From an uncultured Chlorobiaceae bacterium (lineage in GTDB: Bacteria; Bacteroidota; Chlorobiia; Chlorobiales; Chlorobiaceae): 29,589 nucleotides of DNA. The translations under genes and the position numbers were made by a program. The notes under the pieces were generated by a model. That model worked only from the letters and a program-made list of their open reading frames with translations, did no database searches and was not told the origin of the DNA. The first letter of the stretch is position 1. The number at the start of each line of letters is the position of its first letter. The stretch lies in NCBI GenBank assembly GCA_903874585.1, contig CAIQSY010000221.1:1-29589 (forward strand), written 5' to 3'. Below, one piece after another: positions 22,552-29,589 of the stretch.

Positions 22552-22767
22552 ATGGCTATGCAACAAGATCGAGCACTCAATATTCTGAGCAGTCATAAAA
22601 CGGAATATCAGGTAGTAGAAGAGCTGATGGAAGATTACATGGATCTGATTGATCTTCGGGAGACAAAAGCAGAAGGGCAGGGTCAGCCATCCGTACCCCT
22701 CGATGAGGTGATCAAGGAACTGAAAAAAGGCAGATATGCTTCTCTGTTGAGAGTGGGTCGTAGTTAA
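22552..22767 (+). CDS. Chimeric small ORF: MntA-like head, Phd/RelB-type antitoxin-like tail
   Basis: A 71-aa frame from ATG 22552 (MAMQQDR; ATG 22558 is also possible; TTG 22543 extends it). Residues 3-16, MQQDRALNILSSHK, resemble the first 14 of the MntA-like protein at 1592 (MKRDQAINILSGHK), about three quarters identical in DNA over 48 bases. The rest, VVEELMEDYMDLIDLRETK then VPLDEVIKELKK, resembles the C-terminal part of Phd/RelB-type antitoxins. No toxin gene is adjacent. It converges on the pheS tail copy with a 4-base overlap, the same layout as hepT/mntA and pheS at 932-1592. It may be a scar ORF rather than a working gene. Confidence 0.5.
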   Translation: MAMQQDRALNILSSHKTEYQVVEELMEDYMDLIDLRETKAEGQGQPSVPLDEVIKELKKGRYASLLRVGRS

Positions 22768-23035
22768 GCCACAAACTGCCTCAACATCCTCAAATCATTC
22801 TCAAACAGCAACCTGATATCGTCAATCGTGTACCTCAGCAGCACCGTCCTGTCAACGCTCATACCAAAAGTGTAGCCTGGCTTGAACCACTCTTCGGTGT
22901 CTATGCCCGCAGCCCATGATTTTGAGCCAGCCTGATTTTTTGCAGACCTTGTCACCACAGAGGTAGCAGGTGACGTCCACGTCGGCTGATGGTTCAGTGA
23001 AGGGGAAAAAGCTTGGGCGGAACCGAATTTTGAGA
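22764..23035 (-). pseudogene. pheS: Decayed partial copy of the pheS 3' end, inverted
   Basis: The minus strand reads RFRPSFFPFTEPSADVDV, then YLCGDKVCKKSGWLKIMGCG, then after a frameshift GIDTEEWFKPGYTFGMSVDR and IDDIRLLFENDLRMLRQFVA. It matches the last third of the intact pheS. Compared with that copy it lacks 9 bases in the Cys-rich stretch and about 32 bases between two TGCGGCAT repeats, which breaks the frame. The last 101 bases are by eye about 87% identical to the intact gene. No start or catalytic N-terminus is present. Confidence 0.88.
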
Positions 23036-23056
23036 TGACAATGAATCGAAGAAAAG

Positions 23057-23094
23057 TTATACAATTTGCGCTTTCAATTCGCAATTTGTATAAT
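23057..23094 (+). promoter_or_regulatory. Palindromic promoter of the AAA ATPase gene, leaderless
   Basis: TTATACAATTTGCG (23057-23070) and CGCAATTTGTATAA (23080-23093) form a 14-bp inverted repeat with one mismatch and a 9-base loop. The right arm contains a TATAAT -10 (23089-23094); 17 bases earlier TTGCGC (23066-23071) can serve as -35. The ATG at 23100 is only 5 bases after the -10, so transcription should begin at or next to the start codon and there is no Shine-Dalgarno. Confidence 0.6.
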
Positions 23095-23099
23095 ATCCT

Positions 23100-24299
23100 A
23101 TGATTTATCGCAAACTAACAGCAACCCTTCAGCGGTTAGCCAAAACCTTTCCTGTAATCGCAATAACCGGGCCGCGGCAGTCAGGAAAAACAACGCTGGC
23201 AAAAGCCGTTTTTGCCGACAAGCCATACATAACGCTTGAAGACCCTGCAGAACGTGCCTTTGCCCTTGAAGATGCGAAAGGGTTCCTTCACCGGTTTCGT
23301 GATGGAGCCATTTTCGATGAAGCTCAACGATGGCCGGATCTCTTTTCATACCTTCAGGGCATGGTTGATGAAGAGCCGATTCCCGGAAAATTCATTCTGA
23401 CTGGTTCACAGCAATTTGGATTGCTCGCCGGAGTCAGCCAGTCACTTGCTGGTCGCGTTGGTATGACCGCTCTGCTCCCCTTGTCCCTTTCAGAGCTTCC
23501 GACAGCATCGCAATCGTCACTATCGCTTGATACGCTGATCATAAAGGGTTTTTATCCAGCTCTTCATGTGAGGGATATATCGCCTGCCGACTGGTTTGCT
23601 AGTTACATCGCCACCTATATCGAACGGGATATCCGGCAGGTGTTACGGGTTCAGGATTTATCGGTATTCCAGCGCTTTGTGCGTCTCTGTGCAGGGCGAA
23701 ACGGACAACTGCTCAACCTTAATGCCTTGGCGGGAGAAACGGGTATTTCCCATAAAACAGCACAATCATGGCTCTCTGTGCTGGAATCAAGCTACATTGT
23801 CCATCTGCTCCCGCCATACTACCGGAACTTCGGAAAGCGACTTATAAAAACGCCGAAACTCTATTTTTTGGATCAGGGTCTCGCCTGCTGGCTTCTTGGT
23901 ATCCGTTCACCTGAACTCCTTGCTCTGCATCCTATGAGAGGAGCAATTTTTGAATCTTTCATCATAACCGAGTTTCTCAAATCCCGCTATAACCAAGGGC
24001 TGCCTCCCGATCTCTACTTCTGGCGCGACAATAATGGCCTCGAAGCGGACATTGTTTTTGAAAGTGGCACAAAGCTGCAACCGGTTGAAATAAAATCAGG
24101 CAGAACCATCACCGGTGACTCTATCCGTGCAGGTCTCAAAGCCGCACGATTTGCTGGAGAAGAAGCGCTTCAACCCTGGCTGATCTATGGAGGTGATGAT
24201 TCCTATGAGCGCAACGGCGTAACAATCATGAGTTGGCGCGACTGCGCAAAATGGGCAGAGCTCAATGCGGAACAGTTTCAGCCGAAAACCATCGGTTGA
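23100..24299 (+). CDS. AAA ATPase with C-terminal DUF4143
   Basis: A 399-aa P-loop protein. Walker A GPRQSGKT (24-31) and Walker B AIFDEAQ (70-76) are present, with ILTGSQQFGLLAGVSQSLAGR as sensor region. The C-terminal DUF4143 half reads LYFLDQGLACWLLGI, FESFIITEFLKSRYNQG and WRDNNGLEADIVFE...PVEIKSG; the last part resembles a PD-(D/E)XK nuclease-like core (Glu-Ala-Asp, Glu-Ile-Lys). Such genes are accessory and of unknown function, often near toxin-antitoxin or mobile DNA. The gene begins at the inner edge of the debris zone and has its own palindromic leaderless promoter, so it may be self-regulated. Confidence 0.93.
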   Translation: MIYRKLTATLQRLAKTFPVIAITGPRQSGKTTLAKAVFADKPYITLEDPAERAFALEDAKGFLHRFRDGAIFDEAQRWPDLFSYLQGMVDEEPIPGKFILTGSQQFGLLAGVSQSLAGRVGMTALLPLSLSELPTASQSSLSLDTLIIKGFYPALHVRDISPADWFASYIATYIERDIRQVLRVQDLSVFQRFVRLCAGRNGQLLNLNALAGETGISHKTAQSWLSVLESSYIVHLLPPYYRNFGKRLIKTPKLYFLDQGLACWLLGIRSPELLALHPMRGAIFESFIITEFLKSRYNQGLPPDLYFWRDNNGLEADIVFESGTKLQPVEIKSGRTITGDSIRAGLKAARFAGEEALQPWLIYGGDDSYERNGVTIMSWRDCAKWAELNAEQFQPKTIG

Positions 24300-24402
24300 A
24301 AAAGATTGACGAACAGTTTTCCTTTAGCTTTTGGACGCTGCTTCTTTATCTTTCCCCTTCATTACTTGCTCAATCCAATATTCACCGGCAACACTCTTTT
24401 TT

Positions 24403-24984
24403 ATGAGCACTTTATCTATGCTTGATGTTTTTAAATCAACTGGCGCTTTGCTCGACGGTCACTTCAAGCTGACCTCGGGACGCCACAGTAATGCCTACTT
24501 TCAGTGTGCCAAAGTGCTGCAATATCCCGAACATCTGACGACGGTTTGCAGCAGGATTGCGGAGCATTTTACGGGCAAGGGCGTGGAAACGGTTATTTCT
24601 CCAGCAATTGGCGGCATTGTTGTTGGCACAGAGGTTGGTCGCCAACTTGGCGTAAAGACGATTTTTGCTGAACGCAAAGAGGGCGCAATGACCATTCGCC
24701 GCGGCTTTACTCTTCAGCCTGACGAGCGTGTGCTGGTGATTGAGGATGTTATCACCACCGGAGGTTCAGTGGCTGAAGTGATTGCGCTCATCACCGCTGC
24801 CGGTGCATCGCTGGTTGGCGTGGGTTCGGTGGTTGACCGCAGCAACGGGCGCGTGAAGCTTGCGGATGAGCAGTTTTCGGTGCTCTCGATGGAGGTGGTC
24901 AGCTACACGCCGGAAGAGTGCCCGCTCTGCAAGCAGGGAGTTCCGATTGATGCTCCCGGCAGCCGCACAAACCAGCAGCCGTAA
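24403..24984 (+). CDS. pyrE: Orotate phosphoribosyltransferase
   Basis: A 193-aa enzyme joining orotate and PRPP to OMP in pyrimidine synthesis. Motifs: LLDGHFKLTSGRHSNAYFQ, ISPAIGGIVVGTEVGRQLG, FAERKEGAMTIRRGF, and the PRPP loop LVIEDVITTGGSV (111-123). The CPLC in the C-terminus (EECPLCKQG) fits the small-Cys variant. I chose ATG 24403 (MSTLSMLDVF); the upstream ATG 24331 adds residues foreign to the family. It is followed by tyrA after 9 bases, so it probably starts the pyrE-tyrA-nadK transcript. Confidence 0.96.
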   Translation: MSTLSMLDVFKSTGALLDGHFKLTSGRHSNAYFQCAKVLQYPEHLTTVCSRIAEHFTGKGVETVISPAIGGIVVGTEVGRQLGVKTIFAERKEGAMTIRRGFTLQPDERVLVIEDVITTGGSVAEVIALITAAGASLVGVGSVVDRSNGRVKLADEQFSVLSMEVVSYTPEECPLCKQGVPIDAPGSRTNQQP

Positions 24985-24993
24985 CGTGGTATA

Positions 24994-25860
24994 ATGGCAG
25001 ATTCACCGTTTAAAAGCATCGCGATTGTCGGGCTTGGTTTGATTGGCATGTCGCTGGTGCGGGCAATCAAACAGTCGCCTCTTGCGAATGAGTATGGCAT
25101 CGAGCTTCACGGCTTTGATCCCTATTTGAGCGCAGATGAGCAGCAGTTCGTGCTTGCGCATGGTCTTGATCGCTTTATTGATGATAAAAAAACGCTCTAT
25201 AGTGCTGACCTCTTGATTCTTGCCGCGCCGGTTGAGGTGAATATTGCTTTGCTTGAGGAGATTAAGCAGCTTGCGCCATCCTCAACGCTGGTGAGCGACG
25301 TTTCAAGCACAAAAGCGCTTATTGCACAAAGAGCGCGCGAGCTTGACCTTCCGTTTATAGGAATGCATCCAATGGCAGGCAAAGAGCAGAAAGGGTGCCA
25401 CGAGAGCCACGAAGAGCTGTTGCAGGGCAAGCGGCTTATCTTTTGTGATGATAATAACGTGCTTGCGAGTGGCAAAGGTGCTTTTCTTGTCAAACTGATG
25501 CAATCCGCTGGATGCACAACGCTTGCCATGAAGCCGGATGAGCACGATCGCATTATTGCGCGAGTCAGCCATCTGCCGCAACTCCTCTCGACGCTGCTGA
25601 TGCAGCATTGCGGCGATGCACTCCACGCCTCTGGTCCGGGCTTTGCCACACTTGCGCGCCTCTCCGGCAGTTCTTGGGAGATTTGGCGCGATATTGTTGT
25701 CACCAACAGCGACAACATTGCCGATGAGCTTGAGCAGTTTTCACAGGCACTTGCGCTGCTCGCCAATGAGGTGAGAGTGTGCGATCTGCAACACCTTGAA
25801 TTGCGTTTCAGCGAGGCGAATCGCCTTTACCAACGTCTTAAAGAGATGAACCGATCATGA
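24994..25860 (+). CDS. tyrA: Prephenate dehydrogenase
   Basis: A 288-aa NAD-linked enzyme oxidising prephenate (or arogenate) toward tyrosine. The Rossmann motif IAIVGLGLIGMSLVRAI is at the N-terminus, followed by VSDVSSTKALI, FIGMHPMAGKEQKGC and IIARVSHLPQLLSTLL, where the HPMAG and SHLPQ segments carry the conserved His residues of the family. No chorismate mutase or ACT domain is fused. It is 9 bases after pyrE and overlaps nadK by 4 bases (ATGA), a sign of co-translation. Confidence 0.95.
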   Translation: MADSPFKSIAIVGLGLIGMSLVRAIKQSPLANEYGIELHGFDPYLSADEQQFVLAHGLDRFIDDKKTLYSADLLILAAPVEVNIALLEEIKQLAPSSTLVSDVSSTKALIAQRARELDLPFIGMHPMAGKEQKGCHESHEELLQGKRLIFCDDNNVLASGKGAFLVKLMQSAGCTTLAMKPDEHDRIIARVSHLPQLLSTLLMQHCGDALHASGPGFATLARLSGSSWEIWRDIVVTNSDNIADELEQFSQALALLANEVRVCDLQHLELRFSEANRLYQRLKEMNRS

Positions 25861-26714
25861 AATTCGGAATCGTTGTGAATGTGTTGCGAGAACGTGCGCT
25901 GGTGCTTGCCCGTGAACTTGCAGAGTGGCTGGCGAAGCGGCAGATTGATTACGTTTTTGAGACGCTTTCTGCGGAAAAGATGCAGATCAAACCCTCTGCG
26001 CCAATTGAAGAGCTTAATCGCCACTGCGACGCTTTTATCTCACTTGGTGGCGATGGAACGCTGCTCTTTACGTCGCATTACGCTGTGACCAAGCCGGTCA
26101 TTGGCATCAACGTCGGGTATCTTGGCTTTTTAACAGAGTTTACGCAAGCGGAGATGTTTTCGGCGGTTGAGCAGGTGCTGAACGGCACCTATTCTATCCA
26201 TACCCGTTCGCAACTTGAAGCGACCGTTTCTATCAATAATACGGTGCATCATTTTCGTGCGTTGAATGACGTTTTCATCGAAAAGGGATCTTATCCGCGT
26301 ATTCCGACATTTATTATCAAACTCGACGGGGAGCTGCTCAGTTCTTACCGGGCTGACGGTATCATTATTGCAACTTCGACAGGATCGACCGCATACTCCA
26401 TGTCTGCCGGTGGTCCAATCATTGCACCAAAATCGAGCGTTTTCGTGATTACGCCAATATGCCCGCACATGCTGACGGTGCGCCCTATCGTCATCAGCGA
26501 TGATAAAAATATTGAGGTCTCTGTTGATGCGCCTGATGGTGAATTTCCTCTCAATTGTGATGGTAGTCTGAAAAAACTGCTTGCACCGCGAGAGTCTATT
26601 ACCGTGCGGAAATCACCCGTGGAAATTAATCTTGTTGCCAACGAGAGCAGAAGTTATAGCGAAATTCTGCGCACTAAACTGCTCTGGGGTCGCGAGCATG
26701 ACGCTGGGCAGTAA
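25857..26714 (+). CDS. nadK: NAD kinase
   Basis: A 285-aa enzyme phosphorylating NAD to NADP. The GGDGT motif (SLGGDGTLLFTSHY, residues 64-68) and GINVGYLGFLTEF are typical, followed by the NE/D-like LNDVFIEKGSYPRIPTF and ADGIIIATSTGSTAYSMSAGGPI. The start overlaps the tyrA stop by 4 bases. It is the last gene of the tight pyrE-tyrA-nadK run; 46 bases separate it from the 490-aa unknown. Confidence 0.96.
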   Translation: MKFGIVVNVLRERALVLARELAEWLAKRQIDYVFETLSAEKMQIKPSAPIEELNRHCDAFISLGGDGTLLFTSHYAVTKPVIGINVGYLGFLTEFTQAEMFSAVEQVLNGTYSIHTRSQLEATVSINNTVHHFRALNDVFIEKGSYPRIPTFIIKLDGELLSSYRADGIIIATSTGSTAYSMSAGGPIIAPKSSVFVITPICPHMLTVRPIVISDDKNIEVSVDAPDGEFPLNCDGSLKKLLAPRESITVRKSPVEINLVANESRSYSEILRTKLLWGREHDAGQ

Positions 26715-26760
26715 CCGCATCCGATAATTTTTTCTGAACAACTTCCTCTCTACACATTTC

Positions 26761-28233
26761 ATGCGAAATAGCATCAGCCTCCGTTCACTTCATCACTTGC
26801 TTGGCATTCCGCTTGACACGCCACTCGGAATTGAGGAGATGTGTAACCGTCTTCAGCCGGTCTATTACCCCGCGCCTGAGCTTTCGCTGCGACTGGAGCA
26901 GTTTTGTCGTGCACTTGTGGAGGCGATGCAGTCGCTTGGTATTTCGGTGCAGTCGCAAGCTGATGCGTTGGGCGGTGATGGACGATTTGCATCAGGAACG
27001 GTTATTCTTGCGCCGGGATATTTCCCCGACGATCTGTTAGCTATCAACAGGGTCACAACGCTCTACAACAATATTATTGTCGGAATTTACGATGAGCCTG
27101 CGCCGCTTACGTCCGACTCTTTGCCCCAAGAGCGCCTTGATGCTATTGTCGGCAGGCTCGCCCGCGACATGGTGCATATTCTTATTTTTGTAACCGATCG
27201 TTCATGGACAATCTGTACCATGAATGGTGGTGTGGCGACGTTCCCGACCGCTTATCCTGCGCTGGAGGATGTGCGTTCGGCGCTGGTGCCAAAACTCACG
27301 GCGCAAGTGGTGCCGCCACGTGCGGAGGAGCTTGACATCATGCACGGAGAGCTTGATACGGCGACACCGGAGTTTGAGGCTGTTGCCGCAGATTTTATGC
27401 AGTGCAGCGCGTTGTGGAGCAACAATGCCGCGTTGCTGACGCACACCTCAACGGAAGGACTCGATTATCGTTCACCATTTTATAAAAGGATTGTTGCCCG
27501 CTATCTTGATCAGCGGAGTGGCATGAGCTATGGTTTTTTTGCGCGCCAGTTGCCGGTTGCTGTGCAGCCCGCTCTTCTATCCGAAGCGACGGGGCATCTC
27601 CATATCCGTATGCAGGCGAGGGATTTTTTTGTGCCTGTACCACAGGTCAGCGTTATCACCACGAGGTCGGGATGCAGAAAACATCAGCTTGATCCAAAGA
27701 GAGATCTTGTGGAGATAGGAATCGTTCAGCGTGAGGGAAAAGGACGTGCCTGGCTCAAAACTCCTGTGGGGATGTCGCCTGACGATGTTGCCAAGCCGTC
27801 ATTCGACACCTTGACGATTCTTGCTCATGCACTTGGTAATGCGTTGATGGCAAGCATTTTAATGACGCTCAAGCCTGATGCGAGGTTTCCATTCCATCTT
27901 GCCCGTTCAGGTGCGTCAATAACGCACTGGCATGATTATCTGCACCTTGACCAGCTTCCTGAAGGGTATTATCTGCACGGAGCCGAAAATCCGCCAGTTG
28001 CCTGCTCAACACCGCAATCGGCGGCGTACAGTCTGCTTGGGAAAATAGCTGCGCTTGAGCAAGCACTTGAAGATGGTGCGGAGTATCGGGGCGATGTGCA
28101 TGTTGAGCCAAACCACGGTACCAATATTGTCGGAATGCTCTCACTTGCAGAAACGGCAAAACTCCTGAACAATTCCGCCGTCAGCCTTGTTAGCCCTGTC
28201 GGCGCTTCAGCAATTATCTCAGAAAGAGGATAG
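26761..28233 (+). CDS. Hypothetical protein, 490 aa, unrecognised
   Basis: An uninterrupted 490-codon frame with core-like base use, 46 bases after nadK and tail-to-tail with the KdsC-like gene. No signal peptide or membrane segment is evident. Notable stretches include GYFPDDLLAINRVTTLYNN, LHIRMQARDFFVPVPQVSVI, FDTLTILAHALGNALMAS, ITHWHDYLHLDQLPEGYYLHG and HVEPNHGTNIVGMLSLAETAKLL. His and Asp in the latter part could bind metal, but no known active site is recognised. Probably a conserved Chlorobi protein; no function is assigned. Confidence 0.85.
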   Translation: MRNSISLRSLHHLLGIPLDTPLGIEEMCNRLQPVYYPAPELSLRLEQFCRALVEAMQSLGISVQSQADALGGDGRFASGTVILAPGYFPDDLLAINRVTTLYNNIIVGIYDEPAPLTSDSLPQERLDAIVGRLARDMVHILIFVTDRSWTICTMNGGVATFPTAYPALEDVRSALVPKLTAQVVPPRAEELDIMHGELDTATPEFEAVAADFMQCSALWSNNAALLTHTSTEGLDYRSPFYKRIVARYLDQRSGMSYGFFARQLPVAVQPALLSEATGHLHIRMQARDFFVPVPQVSVITTRSGCRKHQLDPKRDLVEIGIVQREGKGRAWLKTPVGMSPDDVAKPSFDTLTILAHALGNALMASILMTLKPDARFPFHLARSGASITHWHDYLHLDQLPEGYYLHGAENPPVACSTPQSAAYSLLGKIAALEQALEDGAEYRGDVHVEPNHGTNIVGMLSLAETAKLLNNSAVSLVSPVGASAIISERG

Positions 28234-28256
28234 AGCCAAGGGCAACATCGGAAGGT

Positions 28257-28811
28257 TTATGCCGTCTCCTCTTCACCGCGTTCGATATATGGCCATTTGC
28301 CCTGTCGGATGAGAATCATCTCTACAAGCTCGCGAATACACCCTTTTCCGCCTTCATAGCCTGAAATGTAACCAACGCGGTTGCGGAGATAATCAGCGCC
28401 GTCGATGGCGGTTGCGGGCAAGCCAACTTTTTCAAGCACAGCAATATCGCCGATATCATCGCCGATGTAGGCGCAATCCTCATCCGAAAGATTGTGGCGC
28501 AAGCGGAACGCTTCATACGAATAGAGTGGGCTCTCGCCGTTGAGGTAAAGGTCGTGCACGCCGAGCGCTTCAAGCAATGGACGATAACCTTCAGCATCTC
28601 TTTCCGAGATAACAGCAACACGTATGCCCTGTTTCAGCGCCTCTTTTATCGCAACAGCATCCCTCACTGAAATTGAGCACATCTCTCCGCCATTGCTGTC
28701 AAAGGTAATCCGGCTGCCGTTCAGAACGCCGTCAACGGGCAAAACAAGCGCCTTAACGGCTTTGAGCGCCTGATCGATTTTTGATGATGGATCAGCTTGC
28801 GAAGGCTGCAT
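28257..28811 (-). CDS. KdsC-like HAD protein lacking the catalytic nucleophile
   Basis: A 184-aa HAD-IIIC protein resembling Kdo-8-phosphate phosphatase, next to kdsA. Conserved parts: motif I region KALVLPVDGVLNG, SISVRDAVAIKEAL, VAVISERDAEGY (motif II Ser69), and YIGDDIGDIAVLEKVGLP (motif IV). In active KdsC motif I reads D-x-DGVL-T/S-DG; here Pro25 (codon CCC) replaces the first Asp, although Asp27 remains. The Lys of motif III (as in SNKLIAF) is also replaced, around GESPLYSYEAF. It is unlikely to be a normal phosphatase. ATG 28811 (39 bases after kdsA) is preferred to 28877, which lies inside kdsA. Confidence 0.85.
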   Translation of the reverse strand: MQPSQADPSSKIDQALKAVKALVLPVDGVLNGSRITFDSNGGEMCSISVRDAVAIKEALKQGIRVAVISERDAEGYRPLLEALGVHDLYLNGESPLYSYEAFRLRHNLSDEDCAYIGDDIGDIAVLEKVGLPATAIDGADYLRNRVGYISGYEGGKGCIRELVEMILIRQGKWPYIERGEEETA

Positions 28812-28849
28812 TCCGAAATATTGAAACCCTTCCAAAAGTGTATGATGTT

Positions 28850-29589
28850 TTAGAGTGAATGAAGAGCATGCACACACCGATAGAGGTGGAGCAGTTGTTT
28901 GACCATGATTCCGAAATCAGCTAATGCGACCTGCGTGGCAGCATCCGAAAGCGCTTTGGCGGGATTGGGATGCACCTCAAAAAAGAGGCCGTTGACACCG
29001 GCTGCAACTGCGGCACGGGCGAGAGGCATCACGTACTGCCGCTCTCCGCCGGAAACGCCTTGCCCGGCACCAGGAAGCTGGAGGCTGTGCGTAGCATCGT
29101 AAAGCACCGGATATCCCGATTCCGCCATTTTGACCAATCCCCTGAAATCGACAACAAGATTGTGATAGCCGAAGCTAGAACCTCTTTCGGTCAGCATCAC
29201 GCGGCTATTGCCCGTTTGTGCAACTTTGGCAGCGGCAAGTGCCATATCCTCCGGTGCCATAAACTGCCCTTTTTTGATATTGACCGGAAGGCCACTCTCA
29301 CCGGCAGCAACCAGCAGCTCCGTCTGACGGCAGAGAAATGCCGGAATCTGGAGCAGATCCACGTAACGGGCAGCAAGGGTAACATCTTTTGTTTCATGAA
29401 CATCCGTAATCACCGGCATGTTGTATCTCTGACGGATCTCGGCAAGCACTTCGAGCGCCTCTGTGTCGCCGATACCGGAAAAGGAGGAGCCTGAAGTGCG
29501 ATTGGCTTTGCGATACGATCCCTTGAAAATAAAACGCACGCCATTCTCCAAACTGATGCGCTGCAACTCTTCAGCCGTCTCCATCGCCA
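28850..29589 (-). CDS. kdsA: 3-deoxy-8-phosphooctulonate synthase, 5' end beyond window
   Basis: KdsA joins phosphoenolpyruvate and arabinose-5-phosphate to Kdo-8-phosphate, the first committed step of Kdo for LPS. Visible parts: AMETAEELQRISLENGVRF, FKGSYRKANRTSGSSFSG, PVITDVHETKDVTLAARYVD, LQIPAFLCRQTELLVAAG, IKKGQFMAPEDMALAAAKV, TERGSSFGYHNLVVDFRG, YDATHSLQLPGAG and FEVHPNPAKALSDAATQ. The first codons (about 15-25) are outside the window, since the frame is open to base 29587. The Cys in FLCRQTE and the His/Asp residues fit a metal-type KdsA, but the class is not certain. A KdsC-like gene follows after 38 bases. Confidence 0.97.
   Translation of the reverse strand, partial: AMETAEELQRISLENGVRFIFKGSYRKANRTSGSSFSGIGDTEALEVLAEIRQRYNMPVITDVHETKDVTLAARYVDLLQIPAFLCRQTELLVAAGESGLPVNIKKGQFMAPEDMALAAAKVAQTGNSRVMLTERGSSFGYHNLVVDFRGLVKMAESGYPVLYDATHSLQLPGAGQGVSGGERQYVMPLARAAVAAGVNGLFFEVHPNPAKALSDAATQVALADFGIMVKQLLHLYRCVHALHSL

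Noticed and set aside
22764..23084. Independent small protein on the minus strand
   Set aside because: Its C-terminal half is the pheS tail in frame and the upstream half is the same gene read out of frame, so it is a decayed pheS copy, not a gene.
1..29589. CRISPR array, tRNA or rRNA genes
   Set aside because: I saw no regularly spaced direct repeats and no cloverleaf or rRNA-like sequence on either strand.

Overview
The window reads as part of the chromosome of a green sulfur bacterium (Chlorobiaceae, Chlorobium/Pelodictyon type). The strongest sign is a complete thiosulfate-oxidation cluster in the order soxJ-X-Y-Z-A-K-B-W without soxCD, the arrangement known from thiosulfate-using Chlorobiaceae. 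The flanking housekeeping genes fit this: pheS, recO, hemL (C5 haem/chlorophyll route), ruvX, pyrE, tyrA, nadK and kdsA. The species cannot be fixed from the sequence alone.

Layout. 1-932 holds the 3' part of pheS. 938-6700 is an accessory zone: a HepT/MntA toxin-antitoxin pair, an orphan 335-aa protein, an AT-rich membrane-protein gene, an integron-type gene cassette (small lipoprotein gene followed by an attC site), an IS3 transposase remnant, an internally deleted DNA methyltransferase, a ParDE-type pair and a vapB antitoxin whose vapC is truncated. 6838-7602 is a secreted CAP-domain protein. 7677-13908 is the sox cluster, all on the minus strand. 14218-19882 is mostly core: mscL, an OstA/LptA-like protein, an FmdB-type zinc ribbon, recO, hemL, a DUF190 protein, a small membrane protein and ruvX. 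19950-23035 is a second accessory zone, full of debris: two more methyltransferase-like fragments on either side of a UPF0175/DUF3368 toxin-antitoxin pair, a frameshifted DUF218 gene, a hairpin repeat, a broken formyltransferase, a chimeric antitoxin ORF and an inverted, decayed copy of the pheS 3' end. 23100-29589 is an AAA/DUF4143 ATPase followed by pyrE, tyrA, nadK, a 490-aa unknown, a KdsC-like protein and kdsA (cut by the window end).

How the genes work together. SoxXA, helped by SoxK, should attach thiosulfate to the SoxYZ carrier. SoxB hydrolyses off sulfate, SoxW probably keeps periplasmic thiols reduced, and the flavoprotein SoxJ is an accessory sulfur dehydrogenase-like subunit. With no SoxCD, the sulfane sulfur is expected to go to sulfur globules. 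KdsA and the KdsC-like protein belong to the Kdo branch of LPS synthesis, but the KdsC-like protein lacks the usual nucleophilic aspartate. TyrA and NadK overlap by four bases and are probably co-translated.

The most unusual signals are in the accessory zones. They are a well-formed single attC site with no integrase in view, pieces of what may be one DNA methyltransferase family dispersed about 15 kb apart and complementary in coverage, and a duplicated inverted pheS-tail/MntA-head junction that frames the sox-containing segment.
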